A stretch of 64,000 bases of DNA, taken from Lycium barbarum. Taxonomy: Eukaryota; Streptophyta; Magnoliopsida; Solanales; Solanaceae. Each line of letters starts with the position of its first letter. Position 1 is the first letter of the stretch. Below, piece by piece: positions 33,101 through 44,459 of the stretch. A model generated the notes under the pieces. It saw only the letters and a program-made list of their open reading frames with translations. It had not been told where the DNA came from and made no database searches. The stretch is from positions 20,472,336 to 20,536,335 of the forward strand of contig NC_083340.1 of assembly GCF_019175385.1 (NCBI RefSeq), written 5' to 3'. The position numbers and the translations under genes were made by a program.

Positions 33101-34900
33101 AAATGTAGTTACAAGTATACTATCCATATTCTCTCATGATGTTTATACATTGATTGATTCAAATTCCACGTTGTCTTACATCACTCCTTATATTGCTGGC
33201 CGTATTGGGGTGAAACTCGAGCCAATTAAACCTTTCGAGGTATCTACTCCAGTAGTGATCCAGTAATAGCTAGATAGGTATACAAAAATTGTGTCGTTGT
33301 GGTATGTGATCGCCAGACTACAGCTGATTTGATTGAACTGGAAATGATAGATGTTGATGTAATTATGGGCATGGATTGGTTGGCCTCGTGCTATGCTAAT
33401 GTGGATTGTAGAACGAAAATAGTTCGGTTCCAATTTCCGGGCCAACCAATGCTTGAATGGAAGGGTAACACAGCATCTCCAAGAAGTAGGTTTATTTCCT
33501 ATCTCAAAACGAGGAAGATGATCGCTAAAGGATATATTTATCATTTGGTCCGAGTGCATGACACCGAAGCAAAGCCGCCGACTCTTCAATCTTTCTCGGT
33601 AGTAAATGAATTTTCGGATGTATTTCCAGATGAACTTCCAAGCCTTCCACCGGAACGGGATATTGATTTTGCTATCGATGTGTTGTCGGATACCAAACCT
33701 ATATCTATTCCACCCTATAGGATAACTCATGCAGAATTGAAAAAGCTAAAGGCAAAATTGAAAGATTTGCTTGAGAATGGATTCATTAGACCTAGTTCAT
33801 CGCCATGGGGAGCACCTGTCTTATTTGTGAGAAAGAAAGATGGTTCTTTACGAATGTACATCGATTATAGGCAGTTGAACAGGGGGGCGATAAAGAATAA
33901 ATATCCTCTTCCGAGAATCATTGATTTGTTTGATTAATTACAGGGTGCCAAGTGGTTTTCCAAAATAGATCTGAGGTCAGGTTATCATCAAGTGAGAGTT
34001 AGAGAAAAAGACATTCCAAAGACAGTTTTCAAAACCAGATATGGTCATTATGAATTGCGAGTAATGTCATTTGGGTTGACAAATGCCCCAGCGGTGTTCA
34101 TGAATTTGATAAACAATGTGTTCAGGACTTTCTTAGATCTATTTGTGATAGTGTTCATTGATGACATTCTAGCATACTCTCGGACTGAAGCAGAACATGC
34201 AGATCATTTACGTAATATCCTCAAAATTCTTCGGGCTCGTGAATTGTATGCTAAGTTTTCAAAATGCGAATTCTGGCTGAATTCGGTAACTTTTCTGGGC
34301 CATATCATTTCAGCTGACGACATTATGTGAAGACTTGGCCAAGGCCTACAATGCCAACAGAAGTCTGTAGCTTCTTGCGATTAGCAGGCTATTATAGAAG
34401 ATTTATGGAAGGATTTTCTTCTATTTCTGCACCATTAACGAAGCTAACTCAAAAATCAACAAAATTTCAGTGGACCGATGTTTGTGAACGCAATTTCCAG
34501 GAATTGAAGGACAAATTAACTTCAGCCCCAATCCTGACACTTCCAGAAGGACCGGATGGTTACGTTATTTATTGTGACGCCTCCGGTGTCGGGTTGGGTT
34601 GTGTGTTGATGCAGTACGGTAAAGTCATCGTCTATGCTTCTTGGCTGTTGTGGAAACATGAGAAGAATTATCCAACTAATGATCTCGAATTGGTTGCAGT
34701 TATTCATGCACTAAAGATATGGAGACACTATTTGTATGGCGTCCATGTTAATATCTACACGGATCACAAAAGTCTCTAATATATTTTCAAGCAGAAGGAG
34801 TTGAACCTACGACAGAGGTGGTGGTTAGAACTATTGAATGATTATGATGTGAGTATTTTATATCACCCGAAAAGGCGAATGTAGTGGCTGATGCACTTAA
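33100..34900 (+). pseudogene. Gypsy protease, reverse transcriptase and RNase H, broken
   Basis: Protease: VYTLIDSNSTLSYITP at about 33141, where the Gly after the catalytic Asp is changed and the frame stops at 33264. Reverse transcriptase: an aspartate-rich lead, [54 protein letters not shown] and the catalytic [10 protein letters not shown] (about 34151). RNase [16 protein letters not shown] and IYTDHKSL. Stops interrupt after IIDLFD (33935), SADDIM (34328) and DHKSL (34777). The order PR-RT-RH-INT is that of Ty3/gypsy. Confidence 0.92.
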
Positions 34901-34994
34901 CCACAAATCAGTGGGTAGTCTATGTGATGTCCAGCCAGAGAAGAAATAATTAGACCGTGAGCTCCACCAGCTAGCTAGCCTAGGAGTTCGCTTA

Positions 34995-36507
34995 ATGGAC
35001 TCGGGCGGCACAAGAGTTACTTTGCATAACCCAGCTATTTCATCTCTAGATATAGAAGTAAAAGAGCGCCAATATGAAGATCCCCAGCTTAGTCACTATA
35101 GGGATACATTTATTGAGAAAGAGAAATCACCATTTAAAGCCTCTGTAGATGGAGTTCTCAGATATCGAGGCAGGCTGTGTGTGCCAGATGTAGCAGGGCT
35201 GCATCGTCAGATTCTGGAAGAAGCTCATTGCTCTTGTTATTCTATTCATCCAGGAACAATAAAGATGTATCACGATCTCAAGTTAATGTATTGGTGGGAT
35301 GGAATCAAGAAAGATATAGCAGAATTTGTGGCCCAGTGTCTCAATTGCCAACAAGTGAAGATTGAACATCAGAAGCCGGAGGATTGTTGCAAGTGATGGA
35401 AATTCCAACTTGGAAATGGGAAGTAATTAACATGGATTTCATTGTGGGCTTGTCTCATTCTCGGCATAAGTATGACTCCATATGGGTAATCGTGGACAGA
35501 CTTACAAAATCAGCCCATTTTCTTCCGGTCAAAACTACATATTTAGCAGACGATTATGCAAGGTTGTATCTTAAGGAGATAGTACGACTTCAGTGTGTTC
35601 CAGTATCCATTATCACAGACAGAGGAGCCCAATTTATCGCTAAATTCTGGAAGGCTTTCCAGGAAGGTTTGGGTACTCAGATGAGACTCAGCACAACATT
35701 TCATCCACAGACCGATGGACAAGTTGAACGCACTATTCCGACCTTGGAAGATATTTTACGGGATGTGTGCTAGATTTTGGAGGTAGTTGGGATGATCACT
35801 TATCTCTTATTGAGTTTGCATACAATAACAGATATGATTCCAGTATTCAGATAGCCCCGTATGAAGTTCTATATAGAAGGAAGTGTAGATCTCCAATTGG
35901 GTGGTTTGAAGTAGGAGAGGTACAACTAATAGGTCCGGAGTTGATCCAACAAGCGGTGGAAAAGATCTAGGTTATCCGAGATCGATTGTTGACAGCCCAA
36001 AATCGCCAGAAATCTTATGCGGACAACCGTCGGGGAGACTTAGAATTGCAAGTTGATGATTGGGTATTCCTGAAGGTATCACCGATGAAAGGCGTGATGA
36101 GATTTGTCAAAAAGGAAAAATTGAGTCCTCGATATGTAGGACCTTATAAGATTATACGCAAGGTGGGACATGTGGCTTATGAACTAGATTTACCTCCAGA
36201 TCTTGAATCTGTCCATCCAGTTTTTCACGTGTCAATGCTCCGCAAATGTGTTATAGATCCAGCTAGAATCGTGCCAATGAATGATGTTCAAGTTACAGAG
36301 AAAGTGGCTTATGAAGAAATACCCATTGTCATACTAGATAGGCAATTACGGAAGCTTAGAAATAAAGAGGTAGCCTCGGTTAAGGTCGTGTGGAGAAATA
36401 ATAACCGAGAGGAAATGACTTGGGAAGTGGAAGAAGACATGAAGTATAAGTATCTGCAATTGTTTTCACCCCCAGAAGAGGTTCAAGATGAAACACCATT
36501 ATCATAA
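34995..36507 (+). pseudogene. Gypsy integrase with chromodomain-like C-terminus, broken
   Basis: The zinc finger shows SIHPGTIKMYHDLK and CLNCQQ (to about 35350). The core has MDFIVGL, then IITDRGAQF and HPQTDGQVERT, the D-D-E positions. Stops follow KPEDCCK (35394), ILRDVC (35771) and AVEKI (35968). The last intact block (35986-36507) has [12 protein letters not shown] and then [22 protein letters not shown], the pattern of the chromodomain-like tail in Tekay/Del chromoviruses. The end of pol is followed by the ATTCGAGGACGAA phrase and the polypurine tract. Confidence 0.92.
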
Positions 36508-36697
36508 GGTATGTGATGCTTTGTTTTAATGCTTTTGGTCATGTGTGGCCATATTTTATTCCCATGGTGTTGTAGCCCTGTGAGGCGATGTTATTGTGGG
36601 TTATTGTGACGGGGTGGTAGTGTTATATTACAGGGGAAACCCTGGAAAAATTTCTGTAGAAGCCCCGAGAACTTAACATTCGAGGACGAATTTTCCT

Positions 36698-36709
36698 AAG
36701 GGGAGAGAG
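36698..36709 (+). other. Polypurine tract of the outer gypsy element
   Basis: AAGGGGAGAGAG lies directly before the TGTTACACC start of the 3' LTR. Confidence 0.9.
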
Positions 36710-39130
36710 TGTTACACCTCAAAAAAATTTCATGTCGTTGTGCGGTGAATAGGTCAACGTATGTTAAGGTGTATATGATGTCCCTACTAGTAAGAAGGGA
36801 TACTTAATGATTCTAATTAAGATTCCAAAGACGTTTGTGGAAAAAGAGAAGAAAGCTTATTGGAGAAAGTTAAGGTAGAGAATATTGAACACAGCGTACC
36901 AGCAGGTATCCCTGATGATTTACGGGGTTAGAAGTTGAACAAATCGAATCGATGCGGTCTAAATGGATTTAGAAAAAGCTGCAGACACCAGTCAGTGCCG
37001 ACGGGCCGTCGACATGTTGACGAACCGTCACTGTGCACCGTCAACATGTTCCTGCAGACTGAGATCTGCAGGCATAACCTCGACGGGACCGTCGACCAAA
37101 CCGTCAATGTGTTTCTGCAATTAGATATTCTCAGGTGTAAGTCGACTAAGCAAGTCGAAGGACCGTCGACACGTCGATGGGTCGTCGACCCGCTTTTCTG
37201 GAACTTTCCAGTTCCAGCTATAAATAGACGAGTCTTGACCTAAATTTTCAGATTTTAGTCTTTTTCCAAGTCTTGAATGTTCTAGAAAAATTCTCTCATC
37301 ATATCATCATATATCCAAGGGAAATCAAGGAGTAAACACCAAGAATTAGTAGAATCAAGTGCAAGAATACTATCTAGGGTTTGTGGAAACCAAGAATCTC
37401 TTTGGTGTTGAAGTGGGATTTTCTCCAAGTGAAGTATTTACATTCAAAGTTCATTCCTACATCATCAGAGGTAAGTTTTATGTTCAACTCATGTTATTAA
37501 GAATACTGAGAGGTTAAAAGACTTAGATTATGGAAGGGAGGAGGATATGGAGTGCAAATATGGGAATAGTGATAATCTTGAATAATTACTTGACTTGAAT
37601 AATAGTTCTTGACGTGTTATGAGTATAATCTTATGGTGAATAATACGAATGATATTAAAGGAGTATTATATGAGAATGAATATAACATTGTATTAGGTAT
37701 GGTTATGGATGATTTTGAAGGTGGATTTAAGAAGTAAACAATGTTTAGCTGGAAGAATTTATTGATTATGTTATCATGGGTGTTCTTATTGATGTTGAGG
37801 GTTACCTTATTTTATGGAGAAAGTTGTCGAAACGAAGGAAATATCGCCAAATTTTCATTAACTCTTAGTTGCTTTAACTTAAGCTTAAGTATGTTTCCGG
37901 TCTAATCTTAATACAAATTTTCTTGAAGGTAGAATCGCGAGCTTGAAAGGCAAGCAAGTAGGCAATAGAGTTAAAAAGGATATAAAGGTATGTAATGCTA
38001 GACCTTCCTTCAAAGGCATGATTCTTATATATTGTGATTTTCTTCTGGTAATTCCCATGACCTTCTTACATTCCCAAAAGGTGAAAGCTAAAGAATATTA
38101 AAAGTTCCTACAAGGCAGTGATGAGATATGTTCCATGATAATGATACAGTGCTATTATGATGTTAATGATCTTTACACAATTCCTTGATGCTGTTCATTG
38201 TTGATAGCTTCACCTTAGAGTGCTAGTTCCTTCAAGGTGAGACATGACGATTATGATGTTCCATAATATAATCGGAGGTTACCGACCTTACGTCACTCCG
38301 ATGGAGTTATAGCTTTTACTTGAGCTCTCATGCATGCTTTATGTTATGTATATGATGATGAGTACACCGCGCCTACATGGCCGGGCAGTCACCACTACGA
38401 CAAGCATAGTGGGCAGCTATGATGATGATTACACCATGTCTGGATGGCATGGGCAGACACCGCTAGTGGGTGGCATGAGATGTTTACCCCGGACGTGGGA
38501 GGCCAGGACGCGGGCTAATGATGATCACACCGTACCTACATGGTCGGGCAGTTTATATATTTATATGTAAATATGATATGGTGATGCTTATATAAGATTT
38601 AGCATGTATGATTCCGCCTTAAGAGGCAAGCAGTTACAGTTATCTTTTCATCTTATGTTTTCTATACTCCCTTGTTATGTTACCATGTATGTCTTACATA
38701 CTCAGTATATTGTTCGCTCTGACGTCCTTTTCTTTTTAGACGTTGTGTTCATGCCCACAGGTAGATAGAGGGACAACCCAAATCCTTAGGAGCCAGATGA
38801 GCTTGCACAGGGGCACTTCCCTACTCCGGAGGTGCAGTTTTTGATATAGTCTTTTGTGTATATATTCTAGCACGATGGGGTCCTGTCCCGTCCTTATGTT
38901 CAGTACTCCAGTTAGAGGCTCGTAGATATATACATGTGGGTAGTGGATGTCTTATGATCACCCCAGTGTATATTGTTGTATATCATTTTGCAGCCGCGAG
39001 GGCTTATGTATATATATGTATTGCCTTGGTGATTACGTGTGTGCAGGTTGGGTATGATGGTTAGCATGATGAGTGGTGTTCGGTAGTCAGCTCCGAGTAC
39101 CCGTCACGGCCCACTGGTTGGGTCGTGACA
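36710..39130 (+). mobile_element. 3' LTR of the outer gypsy element (complete)
   Basis: 2421 bp from TGTTACACCTC to GGTCGTGACA. It contains a GTCGAC-rich U3 segment (about 37000-37195), a TATA box (CTATAAATAG, about 37218) and an uninterrupted CATGG at 38376-38380, where the 5' LTR carries its insertion. It is very similar to the two 5' LTR parts by eye, so the element is fairly young despite its broken genes. Confidence 0.92.
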
Positions 39131-39189
39131 AATACTGCTAAAAAAAAAAAAAAAACTTACCAGTGAAATGTGAGATCTAATTCTATTAT

Positions 39190-39478
39190 GGGTGAAAATC
39201 ATTCCCCCCCCCCCCCCCCCCCCCCTAACTTTGCTTTAAAAATCAAACTCCCCCTCAACTTTGAACAGTAGTCATTCTCCCCCCTTTATCCTTTGCAATG
39301 TCTATTTCATCCTTGTTATTTTCAGTCCACCATTTATATAATACATTTTTATATTATATGTAATTTTTTTCAACTAGGTATTTATAAATTTATTTAAGTT
39401 CATTAACATATTAAGTGGAATAATACTTTTATGAATTTATCACGAAATCTAATGCTATTTTTTATAATTGTTATCTCA

Positions 39479-39527
<49 letters not shown>

Positions 39528-40208
39528 TGTGCATGTATTATTATTATTTTTGTAACTGGAAATTTTATTACCAAAGTATATTATTAATATTTATAAATTA
39601 TTTCTACATATGCATTAAATATATGCATGTAAAAGCATGTCTATGTATGATTAAATTTACGTCTCTCTTATTCTCTATTGTCCATAAAAATAAACAAGTT
39701 TTTGTTGTAATTAATGGAATATTTCTTAAATTATAATTTAAAATTCATTTACAATATAAATAAATATGTTTTAAGAATTTGTCTCTATTGTATTTGTTTT
39801 TTGTATTAGTTGCACTAAAATATATTTATAAAGCTATTATTATCTGTTATTTTCAATTGTATAAATAGATATTAGTGTTTTGATTGTTATTAATAAAATT
39901 TATTGTTTTTATTCTGCTAATTTATTTCATTATAAAACATTATTAACTTATATACTCAATTAATATTTCCCACTGTTTTTCACCCAGAAGATAATATTTA
40001 TTTTTTATAGGAAATTTGTTACATAGATTAAAAAAATGAAGAATATCTTGATTTTAAAAAGTAAAAAAAGAAGAAGGCAAAAGTTGATAATGTAAGGGTA
40101 AAATAAGAATTTTAAACAGTCAATTGGAATAAAGGGGGGAGAATGACTGTTGTTCAAAGTTGAGGGAGGAGTTTGATTTTTAAAGCGGGTGTAAATGATT
40201 TTAACCCT
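39190..40208. mobile_element. Non-autonomous Mutator-type element (complete copy)
   Basis: The 1019-bp element has terminal inverted repeats of about 90 bp (GGGTGAAAATCATT... and ...AATGATTTTAACCC; both contain TTTAAAAATCAAACTCC on the matching strand). A perfect 9-bp duplication TTCTATTAT flanks it (39181-39189 and 40209-40217). It is non-coding and carries a 22-C run at 39204-39225 and a TG microsatellite at 39479-39534. Confidence 0.8.
39204..39225. repeat. Homopolymer of 22 C inside the Mutator-type TIR
   Basis: The sister copy at 21406 has TTTTCACCCTCCAAC in this place, so the C run is a recent expansion or an assembly effect. Confidence 0.9.
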
Positions 40209-40246
40209 TTCTATTATTTATTTTAAATTGATTATAAAAATTAACA

Positions 40247-40320
40247 CTGGATAAGGTTTGCGTACACTCTATCCTCCTCAGAGCCCACTCGTAAAATTAC
40301 ACCGGATATGTTGTTGATTA
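40247..40320 (+). mobile_element. SINE 3'-end fragment
   Basis: GGATAAGGTTTGCGTACACTC ... CCACTCGTAAAATTACACCGGATATGTTGTTG is a diverged copy of the Solanaceae SINE tail seen at 15646-15790, ending in a short TTG run. Confidence 0.6.
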
Positions 40321-41391
40321 GTAAAATTAACACTATATAATATTTAGCTAATATTTTTCTTTTTTTGGGTTCCTTTGCTCACTTTTACAAAGATAAAGAC
40401 AATTCCCTTGTTTTATTATAACTTTTTCACCTTTTTAATGCTTTCGAAATGGTTGGGTCGGGGAGCGTGCCCTAGGTGTTTGGTTGTCTCGCTTTGATAA
40501 TTGATACAGCATTTTGTCATTTGTAAATTGCATGTGAATAAAATGATTACTTAAAAGGTCTATTTAATTTTTACTCCCCAAGAATTGCTAGAAAGTTTTG
40601 GAATTCCAATGGCCTAAGTTAAGAATATATTTTTTTTTTAGTCATTATTATTCCCATCGGATCTCATTGTAAACTTCAAGTTCAGGTATTATAGCAAGTT
40701 GGAGAATTACATAATTGCAGAAAATGATAAAATGGTCCATTATGTTTGAGTTTGACGATAGGTTCAGAGTAGTCCCTGTAAGTATGCACTGAGCAATTTT
40801 GGTCTTTTAAATTTGTCAAAAGTTAATACCTCTTGTGTCCGTCAAATATTTAACAATTTATGTTCATTAGATTATATTTAACCAAAAATACCAAGACAAT
40901 TTCATGAAATTCTAAAGCATGCAACAAAAAGAAAAAAAAATTACACTAGACATAAAAAGAACATAAACGAAAATAGCAGAAATTAAACCTCAAAATGAAG
41001 TTTCAACTTATATGATTGATTCACAAAAGAAAAAGATCGAGAGATGAAGTTGCTAACCAACTCAATTACGGCTCAAGAAAATTTGATGATTTCTTTAGTT
41101 ATGAATTATAATGTTTCAATTTAATTTCTTTTAAGGTCCAATTTGGGGACCTCCGTATTTAGTGCTAAATGCAAACTGCCTCAACGTTTAAAGTAATGAT
41201 TTTTGTTTTCAATTTAAAGTAATGAATTCGCTAGCTCGTTTTTGTGTAAACATTGCTGGTTAATTGATTTTAGGTAGAGGTTGAAGTAATGACACTAAAA
41301 AAAGCTCATATTGTTATTATTTTAGGATTCATGTAGTTTATTCGTTTCAACCTAGATGACAATCCTAATCTCACCAAAATTATATTAACTG

Positions 41392-41394
<3 letters not shown>
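40321..41394. other. Intergenic DNA; possible TIR fragment at 40716-40880
   Basis: No gene is seen. The phrase beginning ATAAAATGGTCCATTATG resembles the end of another Solanaceae DNA element, but the partner end was not found. Confidence 0.35.

Positions 41395-41447
<53 letters not shown>
41395..41447. repeat. (TA)n microsatellite
   Basis: About 26 AT units. Confidence 0.95.
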
Positions 41448-41452
<5 letters not shown>

Positions 41453-41572
41453 CCAATTATAGCAGATTAGTACCACTTTAATCAGATTATAAGGTACTCA
41501 ATTTTTATCATAAAAAATTACTTGCAATTATCGTATACGTGATCTGATTATATAAATATTTGGTCTATCCTA

Positions 41573-41720
41573 ATAGTGACAACTACCAGAACAAAAAGCG
41601 GATTAATTTATGAAGAGCTCTGGCTTTCTTGATGCATTTACTATTCATGTATCTGTGCATATGTTCAAGTTTAGGTTCTCTACATTCTATGCAGGATGTC
41701 AGATTATTATACATATATTT
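41573..41720 (+). repeat. Copy 1 of a locally triplicated segment
   Basis: GACAACTACCAGAACAAAA, then TTCATGTATCTGTGCAT and GATGTCAGATTAT match in order the segments at 42505-42700 and 44243-44460. The reading frame seen in the other copies is closed here by an early stop. Confidence 0.5.
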
Positions 41721-42240
41721 CTAAAAGATGTTAATATAATATAATAGGTCACATACCGAGGGATTTCATGCATATAAAATTAGTAACTACACCTGGATGC
41801 TAGGCTCAGATCATTCCCGCTTTCCAAAAATAAATGATTAATTTCAGGACATATACGCGGTAGTTATTGTATAAAATATTGAGCTAATTTGATATACTAT
41901 CACTTAACTTTGTTCATACTATAACAGTAAAATCACAAAATTAATTTATTGTGTTAAAATAAATAAACTGTATGTGAATTCTCAGAAAATACAAATAGCC
42001 CTCTGTCATCGGAACGTACACATCGGAACTCACTTCATGCATCAGTGGTTTGTCACTTTGTAAATTTCATGTTAGAAAGTTAAATCATTTTCATCATGTA
42101 CAAATTTTGACTTTGCATATTTAAAGAAATGGGATTTAAAAAATTGGGATGGAAGAAAAGAAAAAAAATGATTTTATTCTCAATTAAGAATCCAAATCAT
42201 TATACTTTATGGAACTTTTGGCTTAAGTCAATTGTTTGGT

Positions 42241-42445
42241 ATTATAGGTAAGTTCATTTAGTGGGGCAAGTGGAATTCCACTAGTTAATACAGCAATTAG
42301 TTGTGAATTGTTATGAATCTAAAAAAAAAGGGAGCAATCTCAGAATTATAGGTAAGTTCATTTAGTGGGGCAAGTGGAATTCCACTAGTTAATACAGCAA
42401 TTAGTGAATTGTTATGAATCTCAAAAAAAAGGGAGCAATCTCAGA
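42241..42445. repeat. Tandem duplication, about 103-bp unit
   Basis: Units at 42241-42344 and 42345-42445 are almost identical (both start ATTATAGGTAAGTTC and contain GGAATTCCACTAGTTAATAC). They differ by a short deletion and one base in the A run. Confidence 0.9.
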
Positions 42446-42500
42446 ATTATAAGTCCATGTGCATGTAGGGATTTAATTAGGTAATGCATCAAATCTACTA

Positions 42501-42683
42501 GTGAGTAGTGACAGCTACCAGAACAAAATGACAATTCCTAATCATCCTTATATAATTTTTCTTTATTTTTTTGTGGAAAAAAACAAAATCCTGCACCATA
42601 CATTCATGTGTGTGCATGGGATTCAACCAAATTTGATTCTGTTCATTACAAATGAGATGTCAGATAATTTTCGGAAACAGTAA
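42501..42683 (+). other. Copy 2 of a locally triplicated segment, with a 60-codon frame
   Basis: The frame (YQNKMTIPNHP ... FMCVHGIQ ... ITNEMSD) resembles residue by residue the frame at 44243-44428 (YQNIIPIRC ... FMCAVHKVQ ... INEISD). I do not recognise a protein family. It could be an exon relic of a duplicated gene or part of an unknown repeat. Start and stop are only those of the open frame. Confidence 0.3.
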
Positions 42684-42710
42684 AAGCGAGAGAGAGCTTA
42701 ATATAATATA

Positions 42711-43220
42711 CGGAAAAGGGTCAAAATTACCCCTGAATTTTGAAAAATAGTTTATTTATACCCTTCGTTATACTATAGGGCCAATTATACCCTTACAGTT
42801 ATATTATGGGTCAATTATACCCTTCTGTCTAACTGTTGCCACGTGGCATCATCCCAGCCCTTCAAAATTATTTTACTCTCAAATAATTTTTTACTCACTA
42901 AAATAACTCAATCCGACCCAAATTTTTTTTTTCAGCAAAAATAATACGGATAATTTTTATATTTTTTTCTGGAAAGATTATCCGTATTATTTTTGCTAAA
43001 AAAAAAATTCGGGTCGGATTGAGTTATTTTAGTGAGTAAAAAATTATTTGAAGGTAAAATAATTTTGAAGGGCTGGGATGATGCCACGTGGCAACAGTTA
43101 GACAGAAGGGTATAATTGACCCCATAGTATAACTGTAAGGGTATAATTGGCCCTAAAGTATAACGAAGGGTATGGATGAACTATTTTTCAAAGTTCAGGG
43201 GTAATTTTGGCCCTTTTCCG
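42711..43220. mobile_element. Foldback Mutator-type element, 510 bp, nearly a perfect palindrome
   Basis: Ends CGGAAAAGGGTCAAAATTAC and GTAATTTTGGCCCTTTTCCG. The two halves are complementary over almost the whole length, with only a short loop near 42965. It is flanked by a perfect 9-bp duplication TATAATATA (42702-42710 and 43221-43229). It shares its CGGAAAAGGG end with the element at 58058. Confidence 0.9.
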
Positions 43221-43245
43221 TATAATATATGCACTGCTTACTATC

Positions 43246-43987
43246 AGTGTTTTAAAAGGCAGTTTCAGGATTCGCCCTAGGACTCGCGTGTGGGGCGTAA
43301 TTCCTGTGAGGCTTACGCCCTAGGCGCTCGACTGTACGCCCTAACAAACACGCCGAAAGCCCAACGCTCGGGGCTCGCCTAACAATTTTTACACAAATTA
43401 TATGTTAAAATTCTTTAATTAAAATCCCTAACTCTCATAATTCTTTAACAAATGAATGATATTTAATAATTTTTCATCTATAAAATAAGAAGATTGCAAT
43501 TGGGTGTAACTCAAATAACAAGTCGTAATATTGCATATTTACTATTTGAAAACATCGTGAGGGTGAATATCACTTAATATTTATTTTAAAAATACATAGC
43601 CGAATTGTATGTTTTCACTTATCATCGGTATTTTGTCCTATGTATCAAACTTGTCATATTTTATATATTATTTCACTATTTGAAAGTAATTTTATTTTAT
43701 TCATGAAGGAGTAACATTTTAATTATAATACTGATAAAGCTTTGTTGATTGTTTGCTAATATGGAGATAAAATGAATATTTTGATAGTGATATTGTTTTA
43801 AGAATATTTTTTTTCATTGTTTGAAAGTTAAGATGTTAGAGTTAATTTGCATTTCATAATAGCTTTTATTTCATTGTATTATTTATACTTGTAAAATTAT
43901 GTCTTATATGATTAATTACAAATTGTAAGTGGTGTATAATCGATTGCTTTAATTAGTATTTTGTGAGGATCAAACACACACACACAC

Positions 43988-44051
<64 letters not shown>

Positions 44052-44221
44052 CATTTATTTACAATTTTTTTTTATTTTTTATGTAATTTTACCTATTTAA
44101 AAATATTTATTGTAATTATATTATTTTATGAAATACTAAAAATTAAATACCAATAGGGCTTATGCCTTATCGAAGCATATGTAAAACGCCTCGCCTTACT
44201 TCCCCGCAGTTTAAACATATT
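43246..44221. mobile_element. Probable decayed DNA transposon with GCC-rich ends
   Basis: The left part (GGCAGTTTCAGGATTCGCCCTAGGA) and right part (GCCTCGCCTTACTTCCCCGCAG) are GC-rich, roughly complementary and bracket an AT-rich core. Such ends with TTTACATATGCTTCG-type sequence are common in Solanaceae repeats. The boundaries are approximate. Confidence 0.4.
43990..44049. repeat. (TA)n microsatellite
   Basis: About 30 TA units after a short CA run. Confidence 0.95.
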
Positions 44222-44242
44222 CTTATGCGCATATAACAATTT

Positions 44243-44428
44243 ATGGCGGCTAAACCGTACCAGAATATAATACCTATTCGTTGTGTTCATACTTCTTTTA
44301 GGAATTCCATTTCTTTTGTGAATAAAATTAGAAAGAACATGCATAAAATATTCATGTGTGCGGTGCATAAGGTTCAGCTTTGTTCTCCCCTTATAAACGA
44401 GATTTCAGATTTTCAGATGCACAATTAA
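44243..44428 (+). other. Copy 3 of a locally triplicated segment, with a 61-codon frame
   Basis: See the segment at 42501. Similarity continues past the frame (GAGCTTAATATA after both). No family is recognised. Confidence 0.3.
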
Positions 44429-44459
44429 AAGTAGAGCTTAATATAGCAAGTCATTAGGC

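Noticed and set aside
38334..38570. Plus-strand frame with repeated histidine/threonine-rich segments
   Set aside because: Entirely within the 3' LTR and present, broken, in the 5' LTR; LTR sequence and not a gene.
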